Shown here: in pieces, positions 17,322 to 25,583 of the stretch
How positions within the stretch are numbered: position 1 is the stretch's first letter
How the letters are laid out: every line of letters starts with the position of its first letter
Program-made: the position numbers and the translations under genes
From: Acidaminobacterium chupaoyuni
GTDB taxonomy: Bacteria > Bacillota > Clostridia > Oscillospirales > Butyricicoccaceae
Assembly: GCA_047936785.1 (NCBI GenBank)
Contig: CP176394.1
Length of the DNA: 64,000 nt
Reading direction: 5' to 3' (one strand)
Notes under the pieces: model-generated
What the model saw: only the letters and a program-made list of their open reading frames with translations
The model's database searches: none
Told to the model about the DNA's origin: nothing

Positions 17322-18259
17322 GATTGCGTTCCCCCGTTCCCACTCACAGTTTCTTTTTTATTGAATACATCTGTTCCTGCTTTTGCTTTTCTGTCTTTTC
17401 CCTGATACATCATCCGGTCGGCCGCTTCGATCAGATCTTCCCATTCCCAATCTCTGCCCAGCGTTTCGCTGGAAGCGATTCCATAAGTAAAATCAAAGCC
17501 AAACTGAGTCTGATCGGATAAATAGCAGATTTTTCTCATCTCGTTATTATAATGATGGATCTCTTCTTCAAAGCGATGCTGCGGAATGCCGCAGGCGATC
17601 ACCAGCAATTCATCTCCGCCAAAGCGGATCACCAGCCGTTCTTTCCCCTTATCGCGCCGGTTGAAATGCAGCTTCCAGAACCCCGCCACATCTTTCAAAA
17701 GCCGGTCGCCGGCGTTATGGCCATAGCGATCGTTGATCTCTTTGAACCCATCCATATCGATAAAGGCCAGATTGACCGTGATATCCTCTTCATGGCAGCA
17801 TTTCAGCGAGGGCAGAAAATGCTCATCCAGAAAGCGGCGGTTATAAACCCCTGTTAAGGAATCGGTGATGAGCATCTGATTATAGTTGCTGATCAGCATA
17901 CCGATCTGATCGCGCTGGTCGGTATCCATGATCAGGCGGTCGGTCACATCCTTCACCAGCTCCAGAATGCCGGGGTGACCCTCGGTTTTGAGAAAACGCG
18001 AGCAGACCCAATAAGTATGCCCATTGAAAATTTCGAGTTTATAGGCGGTATCCTGCCGTTGCAGCGCGCGCAAAGAAGTGCAGTTCTCACAGCGCTCACA
18101 GCGCCCCCAGACCGTGTGGCATGCTTCGCCGGTGAGGTTTTCCCCGTCTTCTTGTAAAACCTTCTTTGCCACCGGATCTACCAAACGAACAATATCGTTT
18201 TCATCGCGCATCAGCTCGAGGAACTGCCGGGCTTCTTCCTTTGTAAATTCAATTTTCAT
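17309..18259 (-). CDS. Diguanylate cyclase with Cys-rich PAS-like sensor domain
   Basis: A 316-residue protein. Residues 1-120 look like a PAS fold carrying Cys47, Cys54, Cys57 and Cys60 (CHTVWGRCERCENC), a likely metal- or redox-sensing cluster. Residues 125-300 are a GGDEF domain with an intact signature (RFGGDELLV, near residue 213) and FIDMDGFKEINDRYGH, so c-di-GMP synthesis is expected. The inhibitory RxxD I-site is absent (the aligned residues are GKER). There are no membrane segments. Start ATG 18259 follows AAAGGATC. It is opposed in the same cluster by the EAL protein. Confidence 0.92.
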   Translation of the reverse strand: MKIEFTKEEARQFLELMRDENDIVRLVDPVAKKVLQEDGENLTGEACHTVWGRCERCENCTSLRALQRQDTAYKLEIFNGHTYWVCSRFLKTEGHPGILELVKDVTDRLIMDTDQRDQIGMLISNYNQMLITDSLTGVYNRRFLDEHFLPSLKCCHEEDITVNLAFIDMDGFKEINDRYGHNAGDRLLKDVAGFWKLHFNRRDKGKERLVIRFGGDELLVIACGIPQHRFEEEIHHYNNEMRKICYLSDQTQFGFDFTYGIASSETLGRDWEWEDLIEAADRMMYQGKDRKAKAGTDVFNKKETVSGNGGTQSCQR

Positions 18260-18381
18260 GATATGATCCTTTCTTGAGGCGCCGTGAAATGCTCGGGATT
18301 TGCATGGATGATCGCACAGAGTTCCTCAAAGTATTTTTTAACTGCTTCACCTTGGTTCTCACAGTGATTTTTCTTTTCAGA

Positions 18382-18427
18382 AAGATAGAATTTCTCTTTC
18401 ACCTAAGATAGAATTTCTCTTTCACCT
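18382..18427. repeat. 23-bp direct tandem repeat, two copies
   Basis: The unit AAGATAGAATTTCTCTTTCACCT occurs at 18382-18404 and again, without change, at 18405-18427. It lies in the 186-base gap between the PAS hybrid kinase and the cyclase gene. Confidence 0.85.
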
Positions 18428-18445
18428 TTTTCTTCTCCCAAACTT

Positions 18446-21400
18446 TTATTGCGGCATGTTTTTTTCATTTTTCATCAGATGCCGCTTTAAGGTTTCATAA
18501 AGCAGCTTGGGTTCGATGGGCTTCGCCAGATGCGCATTCATGCCGGCATCCATCGATTGGTTCACATCTTCCTGAAAGGCGTTGGCCGTCATGGCCAGGA
18601 TCGGCACTTTTTTTGCATCGGCCTTTCTCATGGCGCGGATCGCCCTTGTGGCTTCCAGACCATCCATCACCGGCATGCGCACATCCATCAGGATGGCATC
18701 GAAATGGCCCACCGCCGCCGCGGCAAAAGCTTCCACCGCTTCGGCGCCGTTAGAAACCAGTTCCACCGCGCAGCTTTTCATTTCCAGCAGGTTGCGCGCG
18801 ATCTCGGCGTTGATGGTGTTATCTTCGGCCAGTAAGACCGTCTTGCCCACAAAATCATATTGCGGCTCCTGCGGCGCGGCCGCCTCGCTTTTATTCAAAA
18901 ATACATTTTCAAAAGCACGGGTGACGGAAGAAGCAAAAATCGGCTTTTTCATGAACAGATCGACCCCCGCAGCCAGCGCTTTTTTCTCGATATCCGCCCA
19001 ATCATAGGCCGTCATAATGATGATGGTCACATCCGGCCCCACAATCTTGCGGATCTCGCGGGCGGTGGCAATGCCATCCATATCCGGCATCTGCCAATCC
19101 AGCAGGATCAAATCATAATCCTGCCTGATCCGGTGGCGCTCTTCCACCTTTTCAATGGCGCCGGCCCCCGATTCCACATATTCCGTTTTCAGCCCCGCTT
19201 CTTTCAAAATCAGCTGGGTATGCTGGCAGACGATGATATCATCATCCACAATGAGGGTGGAAAGCGGGCGCAGCATCTGCCCCATCTGCCGCCGGCGGAT
19301 GGCATCGCCGGTGAGCCCCAGTTCGACTTCCACCGTAAATTCACTGCCGATATTCTTGATGGAATGAACGGTGATATCGCCGTTCATCAGATGCACGATA
19401 TTTTTGGAAATGGCAAGGCCGAGGCCTGTTCCGCCATAAACGGAAGTGCGCCCGCGGTTTTCCTGGGCGAACGGTTCGAACAGGTGGCCGATGAATTTTT
19501 CATCGATGCCGATGCCCGTATCGGATATTTCGAAACGCAGCCGGGCTTTTTCTCTCGTGCTGGAAATCTGCTCGATCATAAAATGGATCTTGCCGCCGCT
19601 GGGGGTAAATTTCACCGCGTTGCCCAACAGATTGATCAGCACCTGCTGCAGCTTGGGCGCATCGCCCAGATAGCTTTCTTCGGTATAGCTTTTCAGCACG
19701 CATTCATAATCGATGCCGCTGTTGCGGCACTGTTCATATAAAATCGTGTTGATGCCATCCACCATTTCTTCAAAGTGGAACGGTTCGTTTCTCAGCGCCA
19801 GCCTGCCGCTTTCGATGCGCGACATATCGAGGATATCGTTGATAAGCGAAAGCAGGAACCGCGCCGAAATGCCTATTTTCTGAAGATGATCCACCATGCT
19901 GTCGGAAATATCTTTTTCCTGCAAAGCGATGGCATCCAGCCCGATGATGGCGTTCATCGGCGTGCGGATCTCATGGCTCATGCGGGAAAGGAATTCTGTT
20001 TTTGCCACAGAAGCCTGCTCCGCCGCCGCCAGCGCCGCTTCCAGCTTGGTGCGGCTTTCGCGTTCCTGTTCAAAAATTTCCGTCACATCCGTGAACAGCA
20101 GCACAAGGGTATCCCTGTTCTCATCCAGATAAAAGATATCGCTTTTCATGCGGCACAGCTGATGTGCTCCCATCTTTCCGCTTCGGTCATGCCGGTTATA
20201 ATAAATCGTTTCAACCGGCGCATGTTCCAGTTTTTGGGTCACCGTCTCCAGATTCAGCTGCCGGCAAAGCTGCTCCTGTTTTTCCGGCGGCACTAATTCA
20301 GCGATCACTTCTTTCAAAGCATCTTCGTAAGGCATAGCGTGAAACACAAGATCTTCTTTATTCTTGGTCGCCTGAAGATACAGCTTCTTCGTCTGCAGGC
20401 TCACATAAGCCACGGCTTCATAATTCATATCGATGATTCTGGAATAAATTTCTTTGCGGATCACTTCATCCTGGATATCTTTTGTGTAATAAAACGCGAT
20501 CAAGTCGCCGTTTTCCGGTTCGGGCAGCACTTCCACCGTGGTGGAAACCCACTTGGTCTCTTTGCCGATATAGCGGCGATAGCAGATCTGCGTGCTGTGT
20601 TTCCCCTCGCTGACGATTTTTTTCATGGCGGCAGCGCTGCAGGCGGCAATAAACTTCCTGCGTTCTTCCGCATTGGGAATGCGCGCCGCCACCCGCAGGA
20701 AAAGTTCACGCGTGGTGGGGCAGGATTCTTGCATCTGGGGGCAGACGCTCAGCGCTTCCCGCAGCATTTCGTCGGTGATCTTGACCTCCAGCATAGAGGT
20801 ATCTTCAGTTTGGATATCAGGGAACGCGCCTTTGGTCAGATTGAAGGTGAACGCTTCAAAAATGCCGCCCTCCAGCGTTTTCAGCCGCACTCTTTCACGG
20901 CGGATGCGTTCTTCCGCATTTTTGCGCGAAGTTACATTAATGGAATATCCCTGAACGCGGATCAAATTTCCGCCGGCATCGCGCACAGCCTTCAGCCGCA
21001 TTTTTTCCCAATATAAAGCGGCCCGATATGCGAAGCGGATCAGGCATTCGGCTTCTTCCGCGCCGCCGTTGATGGCGCCGATGGCCGCGCGCACGGCCTG
21101 GGCATCTTCTTCGTTACACTTCACATATTCCAGAAAATCTTCGGGGAAGTTTTCCCACACCGTGGGCAGTTCCGAAAGGTGCCTGCTCACTGTGTTGATC
21201 TCACAGCGGGCCGCATCGGGATAATAAGTGAAAAACTGGATATCCGAATTTTCCATCATCTCTTTCAGCGCGTTGCGGCTGGCAGAAAGGATCTCTTCCG
21301 CCTGTTTCTGCTGATCGAGATCATAATAGGTGGCGTAATAATAAGTCGTGCCGTTTTCCTCATAAGCCGCGCGAAAGCGGATATTGACCCAATGCAGCTG

Positions 21401-22093
21401 GCCATCGATGCCCACCACACGGTAATCGACGCTGCCTGTTTCCTGCGGGAATCCCTTGATGCGCGAATATTCCTCTGCAATAAAATGTTTGTCGGGCGGA
21501 TAGACCGCTTCCATGATTTGAGCGCCCATATATCCGTTCCAGCTCTCGCGGGTGTTATGCTGCATTTCAAAACAGCCGTCGTTGGCGAAATCCAGATAAA
21601 ACACGCCGTCGCTTTCATGCAGGATCGCCACGCCGCCGGGAATATTATCGATCAGCTTGCTGTAATTTTCCGCCGCTTTTGCCCGCGCTTCGGCTTCGAT
21701 GGAAGAAGTGATATCATGGCAAATGCCATATAACCCGATGATCTGCCCTTCGTCATCCCGAATGGCATATTTCCAGGTTTTCCCCCAGCGGGGCGCTGCG
21801 CCGCGCATGGGCAGCGGTTCGATCTTGCCCAAAATGGGTTCGCCGCTTTCAATAACTTTCCGGTTGTCGGCGCGATAGCTTTTGGCAAGTTTTTGAGGGA
21901 AGAGCTCTTCATCTGTTTTCCCGACCAGTTGCTCGGCAGTCTCATATCCCGTCAGCTTTGCCACAGTTTCGGAAACGCGTTCATACCGAAGATTTCGGTC
22001 AATAATAAAAAGATAATCTTCGCTGTTTTTCATCATCTCGCGAAGCGTATCATTTGCGAAACATCTGGCGGCGCATTGTTCGGCTTCCTTCAT
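18446..22093 (-). CDS. Cytoplasmic multi-PAS hybrid histidine kinase with two receiver domains
   Basis: A 1215-residue protein with no membrane segments. About five PAS or PAS-like modules fill residues 15-670. HisKA follows (His near 706 in RMSHEIRTPMN), then HATPase near 805-920 (DTGIGIDEKF, GGTGLGLAIS). REC1 has Asp near 1000 (LILLDWQMPDMDG) and REC2 has Asp near 1135 (ILMDVRMPVMDG). The ligand is unknown; several PAS modules suggest integration of intracellular cues. The start codon overlaps the stop codon of the upstream kinase (ATGA), so translation is coupled. The last receiver closely resembles those of the other hybrid kinases here. Confidence 0.92.
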   Translation of the reverse strand: MKEAEQCAARCFANDTLREMMKNSEDYLFIIDRNLRYERVSETVAKLTGYETAEQLVGKTDEELFPQKLAKSYRADNRKVIESGEPILGKIEPLPMRGAAPRWGKTWKYAIRDDEGQIIGLYGICHDITSSIEAEARAKAAENYSKLIDNIPGGVAILHESDGVFYLDFANDGCFEMQHNTRESWNGYMGAQIMEAVYPPDKHFIAEEYSRIKGFPQETGSVDYRVVGIDGQLHWVNIRFRAAYEENGTTYYYATYYDLDQQKQAEEILSASRNALKEMMENSDIQFFTYYPDAARCEINTVSRHLSELPTVWENFPEDFLEYVKCNEEDAQAVRAAIGAINGGAEEAECLIRFAYRAALYWEKMRLKAVRDAGGNLIRVQGYSINVTSRKNAEERIRRERVRLKTLEGGIFEAFTFNLTKGAFPDIQTEDTSMLEVKITDEMLREALSVCPQMQESCPTTRELFLRVAARIPNAEERRKFIAACSAAAMKKIVSEGKHSTQICYRRYIGKETKWVSTTVEVLPEPENGDLIAFYYTKDIQDEVIRKEIYSRIIDMNYEAVAYVSLQTKKLYLQATKNKEDLVFHAMPYEDALKEVIAELVPPEKQEQLCRQLNLETVTQKLEHAPVETIYYNRHDRSGKMGAHQLCRMKSDIFYLDENRDTLVLLFTDVTEIFEQERESRTKLEAALAAAEQASVAKTEFLSRMSHEIRTPMNAIIGLDAIALQEKDISDSMVDHLQKIGISARFLLSLINDILDMSRIESGRLALRNEPFHFEEMVDGINTILYEQCRNSGIDYECVLKSYTEESYLGDAPKLQQVLINLLGNAVKFTPSGGKIHFMIEQISSTREKARLRFEISDTGIGIDEKFIGHLFEPFAQENRGRTSVYGGTGLGLAISKNIVHLMNGDITVHSIKNIGSEFTVEVELGLTGDAIRRRQMGQMLRPLSTLIVDDDIIVCQHTQLILKEAGLKTEYVESGAGAIEKVEERHRIRQDYDLILLDWQMPDMDGIATAREIRKIVGPDVTIIIMTAYDWADIEKKALAAGVDLFMKKPIFASSVTRAFENVFLNKSEAAAPQEPQYDFVGKTVLLAEDNTINAEIARNLLEMKSCAVELVSNGAEAVEAFAAAAVGHFDAILMDVRMPVMDGLEATRAIRAMRKADAKKVPILAMTANAFQEDVNQSMDAGMNAHLAKPIEPKLLYETLKRHLMKNEKNMPQ

Positions 22094-23919
22094 TTTTTCT
22101 GCTTTCCTTTGCGCGATTTCTCGATCTCTTTGGCAAGGGTATCATACAGCGCGGCGGGTTTGATGGGTTTGGAAAGATGCGCGTTCATCCCCGCCCGAAT
22201 ACAGCTTTCACGGTCTTCTTCAAAAGCATTGGCGGTCAAAGCAATGATCGGAATCGTTTTCGCATCGAGCCGATCAAGCCCGCGGATGGTTTTTGCCGCC
22301 GTCAGACCATCCATCACCGGCATGCGCATATCCATTAAAACCGCATCATAAGCGCCCACCGTCGAAGCTTTAAATTTTTCGACACCGATGCGCCCGTTTG
22401 CGGCGCGCTCTGTCTGCGCGCCATGCCGCCGCAAAAGTCTCACGGCGATCTCGGCATTGATATCGTTATCTTCGCAAATCAAAATACGCCTGCCCTGCAA
22501 AGCGTTTTCGTCGAGATTCTGCGGCGCGGCCGATTCCCCGGGCAGCCTTTGCAGCTCCATTTCCAAGATGACGGCGGTGCCCAGGCCATATCGGCTTTCG
22601 ATATGGATCGATCCGCCCATCAGTTCCACCAGATTTTTAACAATGGCAAGGCCCAGCCCTGTTCCGCCCTGATCGTCATCCCGCTCGCGCTCAAACGGAT
22701 CGAACGCGCGGGCGGCAAATTCGGGCGACGTGCCAATGCCGTTATCCCAAATGGTGAATCTCACTTTCGCATAATCTTCGCTTTGGGCAAGCTCTTCGAT
22801 CTTCAATCGAATCCGGCCGTATTCCTGTGTATATTTTACCGCGTTCGTCAGCAGATTGACAAAAATTTGGATAAATCTTGTTTTATCTACCAGAATACGA
22901 TCGACAAACTCTCCCTCAGGCCCGACAATTTCGAACATTTGGTATTTTTGCGCACATTGAAGGCCGATCACATTGCGCAATGTGGCGCAAAATTCTTCGA
23001 AGACAAGAGGCTCCGGATGAAGTTCCAGCCGTTTGCTTTCGATCTTCGACATATCCAGAATATCATTAATGATGCCCAGCAGATATTCGCCCGACCGGTT
23101 GATCTCGGCCAGATAGCGTTTTATTTCTGCCTGGGGCAGCTTTTCTTCCATTGCAAGGCGTGACAGGCCGATCACGCCGCTGAGCGGGGTCCTCAGGTCA
23201 TGGCTCATGCGGGCGAGAAAATCGGTTTTGGCAGCGTTGGCTTTTTCTGCCTGGCGCAGCGCATCACGCACCATGGCCAATTGCCGCTGTTCCTGCGCAT
23301 AGGCGGCGGTAACATCGGTTCTCACCACCAGAATTTCTCCGCTCGGTTCATCCAGCCAGGCATAGCGCAGCTGGCGCCGCGAGGCGCTCTCCCCTTCCGT
23401 TCGGATATAAGAAGTTTCATATCTTCCCTTTTCTTTCAAAACGGCAAGGATCGTATCCAGCGCCGTGATCTCGCGCATATGGCGGCGTTCTTCGGGCGCG
23501 GCGAAACAATCGCACACATAATCAAGGCATGCTTCATAGGGCACGCGCTCATGTAATGCCGGTTTTTGGATTTCGGGCTTTTTGTTATAAAATTCGAATT
23601 CCTGCGTGTGGGTATAGATAATGCCCACATAATCGAATTCATCTTCGCAGACACGCCGCGCGATTTCTTCGCGTTTGCGTATCTCTGTTACATCGGCGGC
23701 ATAAGTCACCGCCTCAATATCGCCGGTCGTTGGGTTATGCAGCATATTGAGTGTTCCTCTGACCCAATGGCAGCATCCATCCGGCAGGCGCAGCGGGTAT
23801 TCAAAAATTTCCTGTGTTTTGCCTTCGCTGAAAGATTTCAGCAATTGCTGGCGGCCAAACACCGCCAAAAAATTCTTGCGGTCTTCTTCGCGGATCATCA
23901 GCGACGCCAGCGCGGCCAC
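22090..23919 (-). CDS. C-terminal half of a frameshifted PAS hybrid histidine kinase
   Basis: This frame begins inside a PAS-like module (MAALASLMIREEDRKNF, from GTG 23919) with no ribosome site. It continues through another PAS (about 85-220), HisKA (His near 238, MSHDLRTPLS), HATPase (DNGIGTSPEF, GGTGLGLAIV) and a receiver (Asp near 529). It is the continuation of 23928-25583 in another frame. Kinase and receiver motifs are intact, so function would return if the frame were restored. Its stop overlaps the start of the next kinase by four bases. Confidence 0.85.
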   Translation of the reverse strand: MAALASLMIREEDRKNFLAVFGRQQLLKSFSEGKTQEIFEYPLRLPDGCCHWVRGTLNMLHNPTTGDIEAVTYAADVTEIRKREEIARRVCEDEFDYVGIIYTHTQEFEFYNKKPEIQKPALHERVPYEACLDYVCDCFAAPEERRHMREITALDTILAVLKEKGRYETSYIRTEGESASRRQLRYAWLDEPSGEILVVRTDVTAAYAQEQRQLAMVRDALRQAEKANAAKTDFLARMSHDLRTPLSGVIGLSRLAMEEKLPQAEIKRYLAEINRSGEYLLGIINDILDMSKIESKRLELHPEPLVFEEFCATLRNVIGLQCAQKYQMFEIVGPEGEFVDRILVDKTRFIQIFVNLLTNAVKYTQEYGRIRLKIEELAQSEDYAKVRFTIWDNGIGTSPEFAARAFDPFERERDDDQGGTGLGLAIVKNLVELMGGSIHIESRYGLGTAVILEMELQRLPGESAAPQNLDENALQGRRILICEDNDINAEIAVRLLRRHGAQTERAANGRIGVEKFKASTVGAYDAVLMDMRMPVMDGLTAAKTIRGLDRLDAKTIPIIALTANAFEEDRESCIRAGMNAHLSKPIKPAALYDTLAKEIEKSRKGKQKK

Positions 23920-23927
23920 ATGGCGGT

Positions 23928-25583
23928 CTACGGTTCCCGAGGCCGCTTTGCCAACTGCGCAGAAAAAACGCCCTGGCCGTCTTCTGTCAGATTCCGGGTG
24001 ATATTATGGCGAAAAGAACCGATGGCTTCGGGATTGACGCTGAGCAGCTGCTGAAATTCACGGCGGAACCGATCCTGTTCGAAGCGCTGGGCCGTTACAT
24101 CGCGGCCAATGCCGCAAACCGTCATCAACCCGTCGTTTTCATCGCGCACAGCGGTGCAGACAACATTCCAGATGACCTTTTCCTTTGCTGCTTGCAACTC
24201 GAATTCGCAGCAGGCCTCCTGCTGCCCCGCATCGATCTTTCGATACATTTCCAAAAAAGCACTACGGTCTTTTTCGGCCACCAGCGCAGAAAGTGTCTGC
24301 GGCCCATTTTCGATTTTCTGAGGAATGCCCAGCCGCAGGCAGGTTTCTTTGGTATAAGCGTTATCCATCATCATCTCGATGCGATGAGTGGCTGCATCAT
24401 ATTCCCACACGATCAGCTTGCTGCCCTGGGCGGCCGCGCGATACATCTGGCGGCTTTTCAGCGCCTGCTCCCCCGCATATTTTTCGGCGCTTCGGTCAAA
24501 CAGGCAAACGAACACAATGGCCGCGCCATCCCGCAAAATCGTTTTCATCATCAGCTGATACCATCGATATTGCGTTTCGCCTTCCCGCAGAAATCGAAAA
24601 TCGATCTGCGACGAACCGGGGGTGCCGCAATGGCTCATGATTTCAAAAACCTTCTCTGCATCCTGCGGATGCACCTGTGAAAGCATCTCACGACCGCCTT
24701 CAAAAAAATCTTCCGCCCGGAACCCCAGAAGATCCGTCAGCTTTTGGTTGATCACATTGCCAAAAGCCTTTTCGCCGCGAATCGTGCATACGCCAAGCCC
24801 CACCGGCAGATTATCCACCACGATATCAAGCGTTTCTCTGCTGAATTTCAGCTCATCCTGCCGCTTTTTTTCCTCGGTGGTATCTTTCAGAAAAATCACG
24901 AACGCATCATGCCCACACCAGCTGACAAAACGATGGGTGACCTGTTCCCAACCGCCGCGGTTCGAGCGGCGCTGCACGGCGCCGTACCTTTTGCCGTTGG
25001 ATGTATTTTGCTTTAAAAAGCAGTTTTTACAAGGCTGATCGATGCCATATAAAAAAGATTGGCAGGTTTGGTTTAAAAGGTTGCCATCCGTAAAGACGCT
25101 GTTTTTCCTTGCTTTTTCGTTGGCATACAGCAGTTCATGGGTTTGCCTGTCGATGACGATGGCAATGCGCTCGGAAGCATCCGCCGCTTCCTGATAAATG
25201 CCGCCCGAAGCGGCAATATCGGAAAACTGAACAAGCAGCACAGGCTCTGCCCCCATCTCACCGCAGACATGTGCATCAATCCTTAAGCAGATAAAACCTT
25301 TGACACCATGGTAAACACGGCAAAAATAAGTGAACGCCTTGCCCGCGCGCAGCCCTTCGGCAACAGCCCCCCGAAGGCCTGCACGATCGGTGGGCAGCAC
25401 CATCTCGGCGGCATCGTCGCGGGCAATTTCAAAATATTCTTCATAAGAGAAGCCCAAACCGGGCAAAAGATCATCAGAGAGATATAGGGTTTCCAGCGCA
25501 CCATCTTGATGCACGCGATAGAGCGCCGTTGCGTCAGGGGAAAACACGGTAAAATGTTCTAACATCTCCTGCGTGATCTTCAT
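23928..25583 (-). CDS. N-terminal PAS half of a frameshifted hybrid histidine kinase
   Basis: Residues 1-540 carry about four PAS modules: 1-130, 135-250, 255-375 and 378-500. The second module contains the Cys-rich motif CQSFLYGIDQPCKNC, like that in the cyclase at 17309. After GQGVF the frame leaves the family pattern, reads SAQLAKRPREP and stops at 23928. Reading one extra T in a six-T run gives VGKAASGTVDRHVAALASLM and joins the next frame. ATG 25583 follows GGGGAG and overlaps the previous stop by four bases. As it stands, the product would be a PAS-only protein. Confidence 0.85.
   Translation of the reverse strand: MKITQEMLEHFTVFSPDATALYRVHQDGALETLYLSDDLLPGLGFSYEEYFEIARDDAAEMVLPTDRAGLRGAVAEGLRAGKAFTYFCRVYHGVKGFICLRIDAHVCGEMGAEPVLLVQFSDIAASGGIYQEAADASERIAIVIDRQTHELLYANEKARKNSVFTDGNLLNQTCQSFLYGIDQPCKNCFLKQNTSNGKRYGAVQRRSNRGGWEQVTHRFVSWCGHDAFVIFLKDTTEEKKRQDELKFSRETLDIVVDNLPVGLGVCTIRGEKAFGNVINQKLTDLLGFRAEDFFEGGREMLSQVHPQDAEKVFEIMSHCGTPGSSQIDFRFLREGETQYRWYQLMMKTILRDGAAIVFVCLFDRSAEKYAGEQALKSRQMYRAAAQGSKLIVWEYDAATHRIEMMMDNAYTKETCLRLGIPQKIENGPQTLSALVAEKDRSAFLEMYRKIDAGQQEACCEFELQAAKEKVIWNVVCTAVRDENDGLMTVCGIGRDVTAQRFEQDRFRREFQQLLSVNPEAIGSFRHNITRNLTEDGQGVFSAQLAKRPREP
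23963..23968 (-). other. Probable frameshift site (six-T run) in the hybrid kinase gene
   Basis: On the minus strand GGCGTTTTTTCTGCG. Adding one T, or slipping back one base here, fuses 23928-25583 with 22090-23919 into one protein of about 1165 residues. Deletion, a base-calling error and programmed slippage are all possible. Confidence 0.7.

Noticed and set aside
22090..23919. Independent kinase gene starting at GTG 23919
   Set aside because: No ribosome site precedes the GTG and the frame starts in the middle of a PAS-like module, so a frameshifted continuation of the upstream frame is the better reading.
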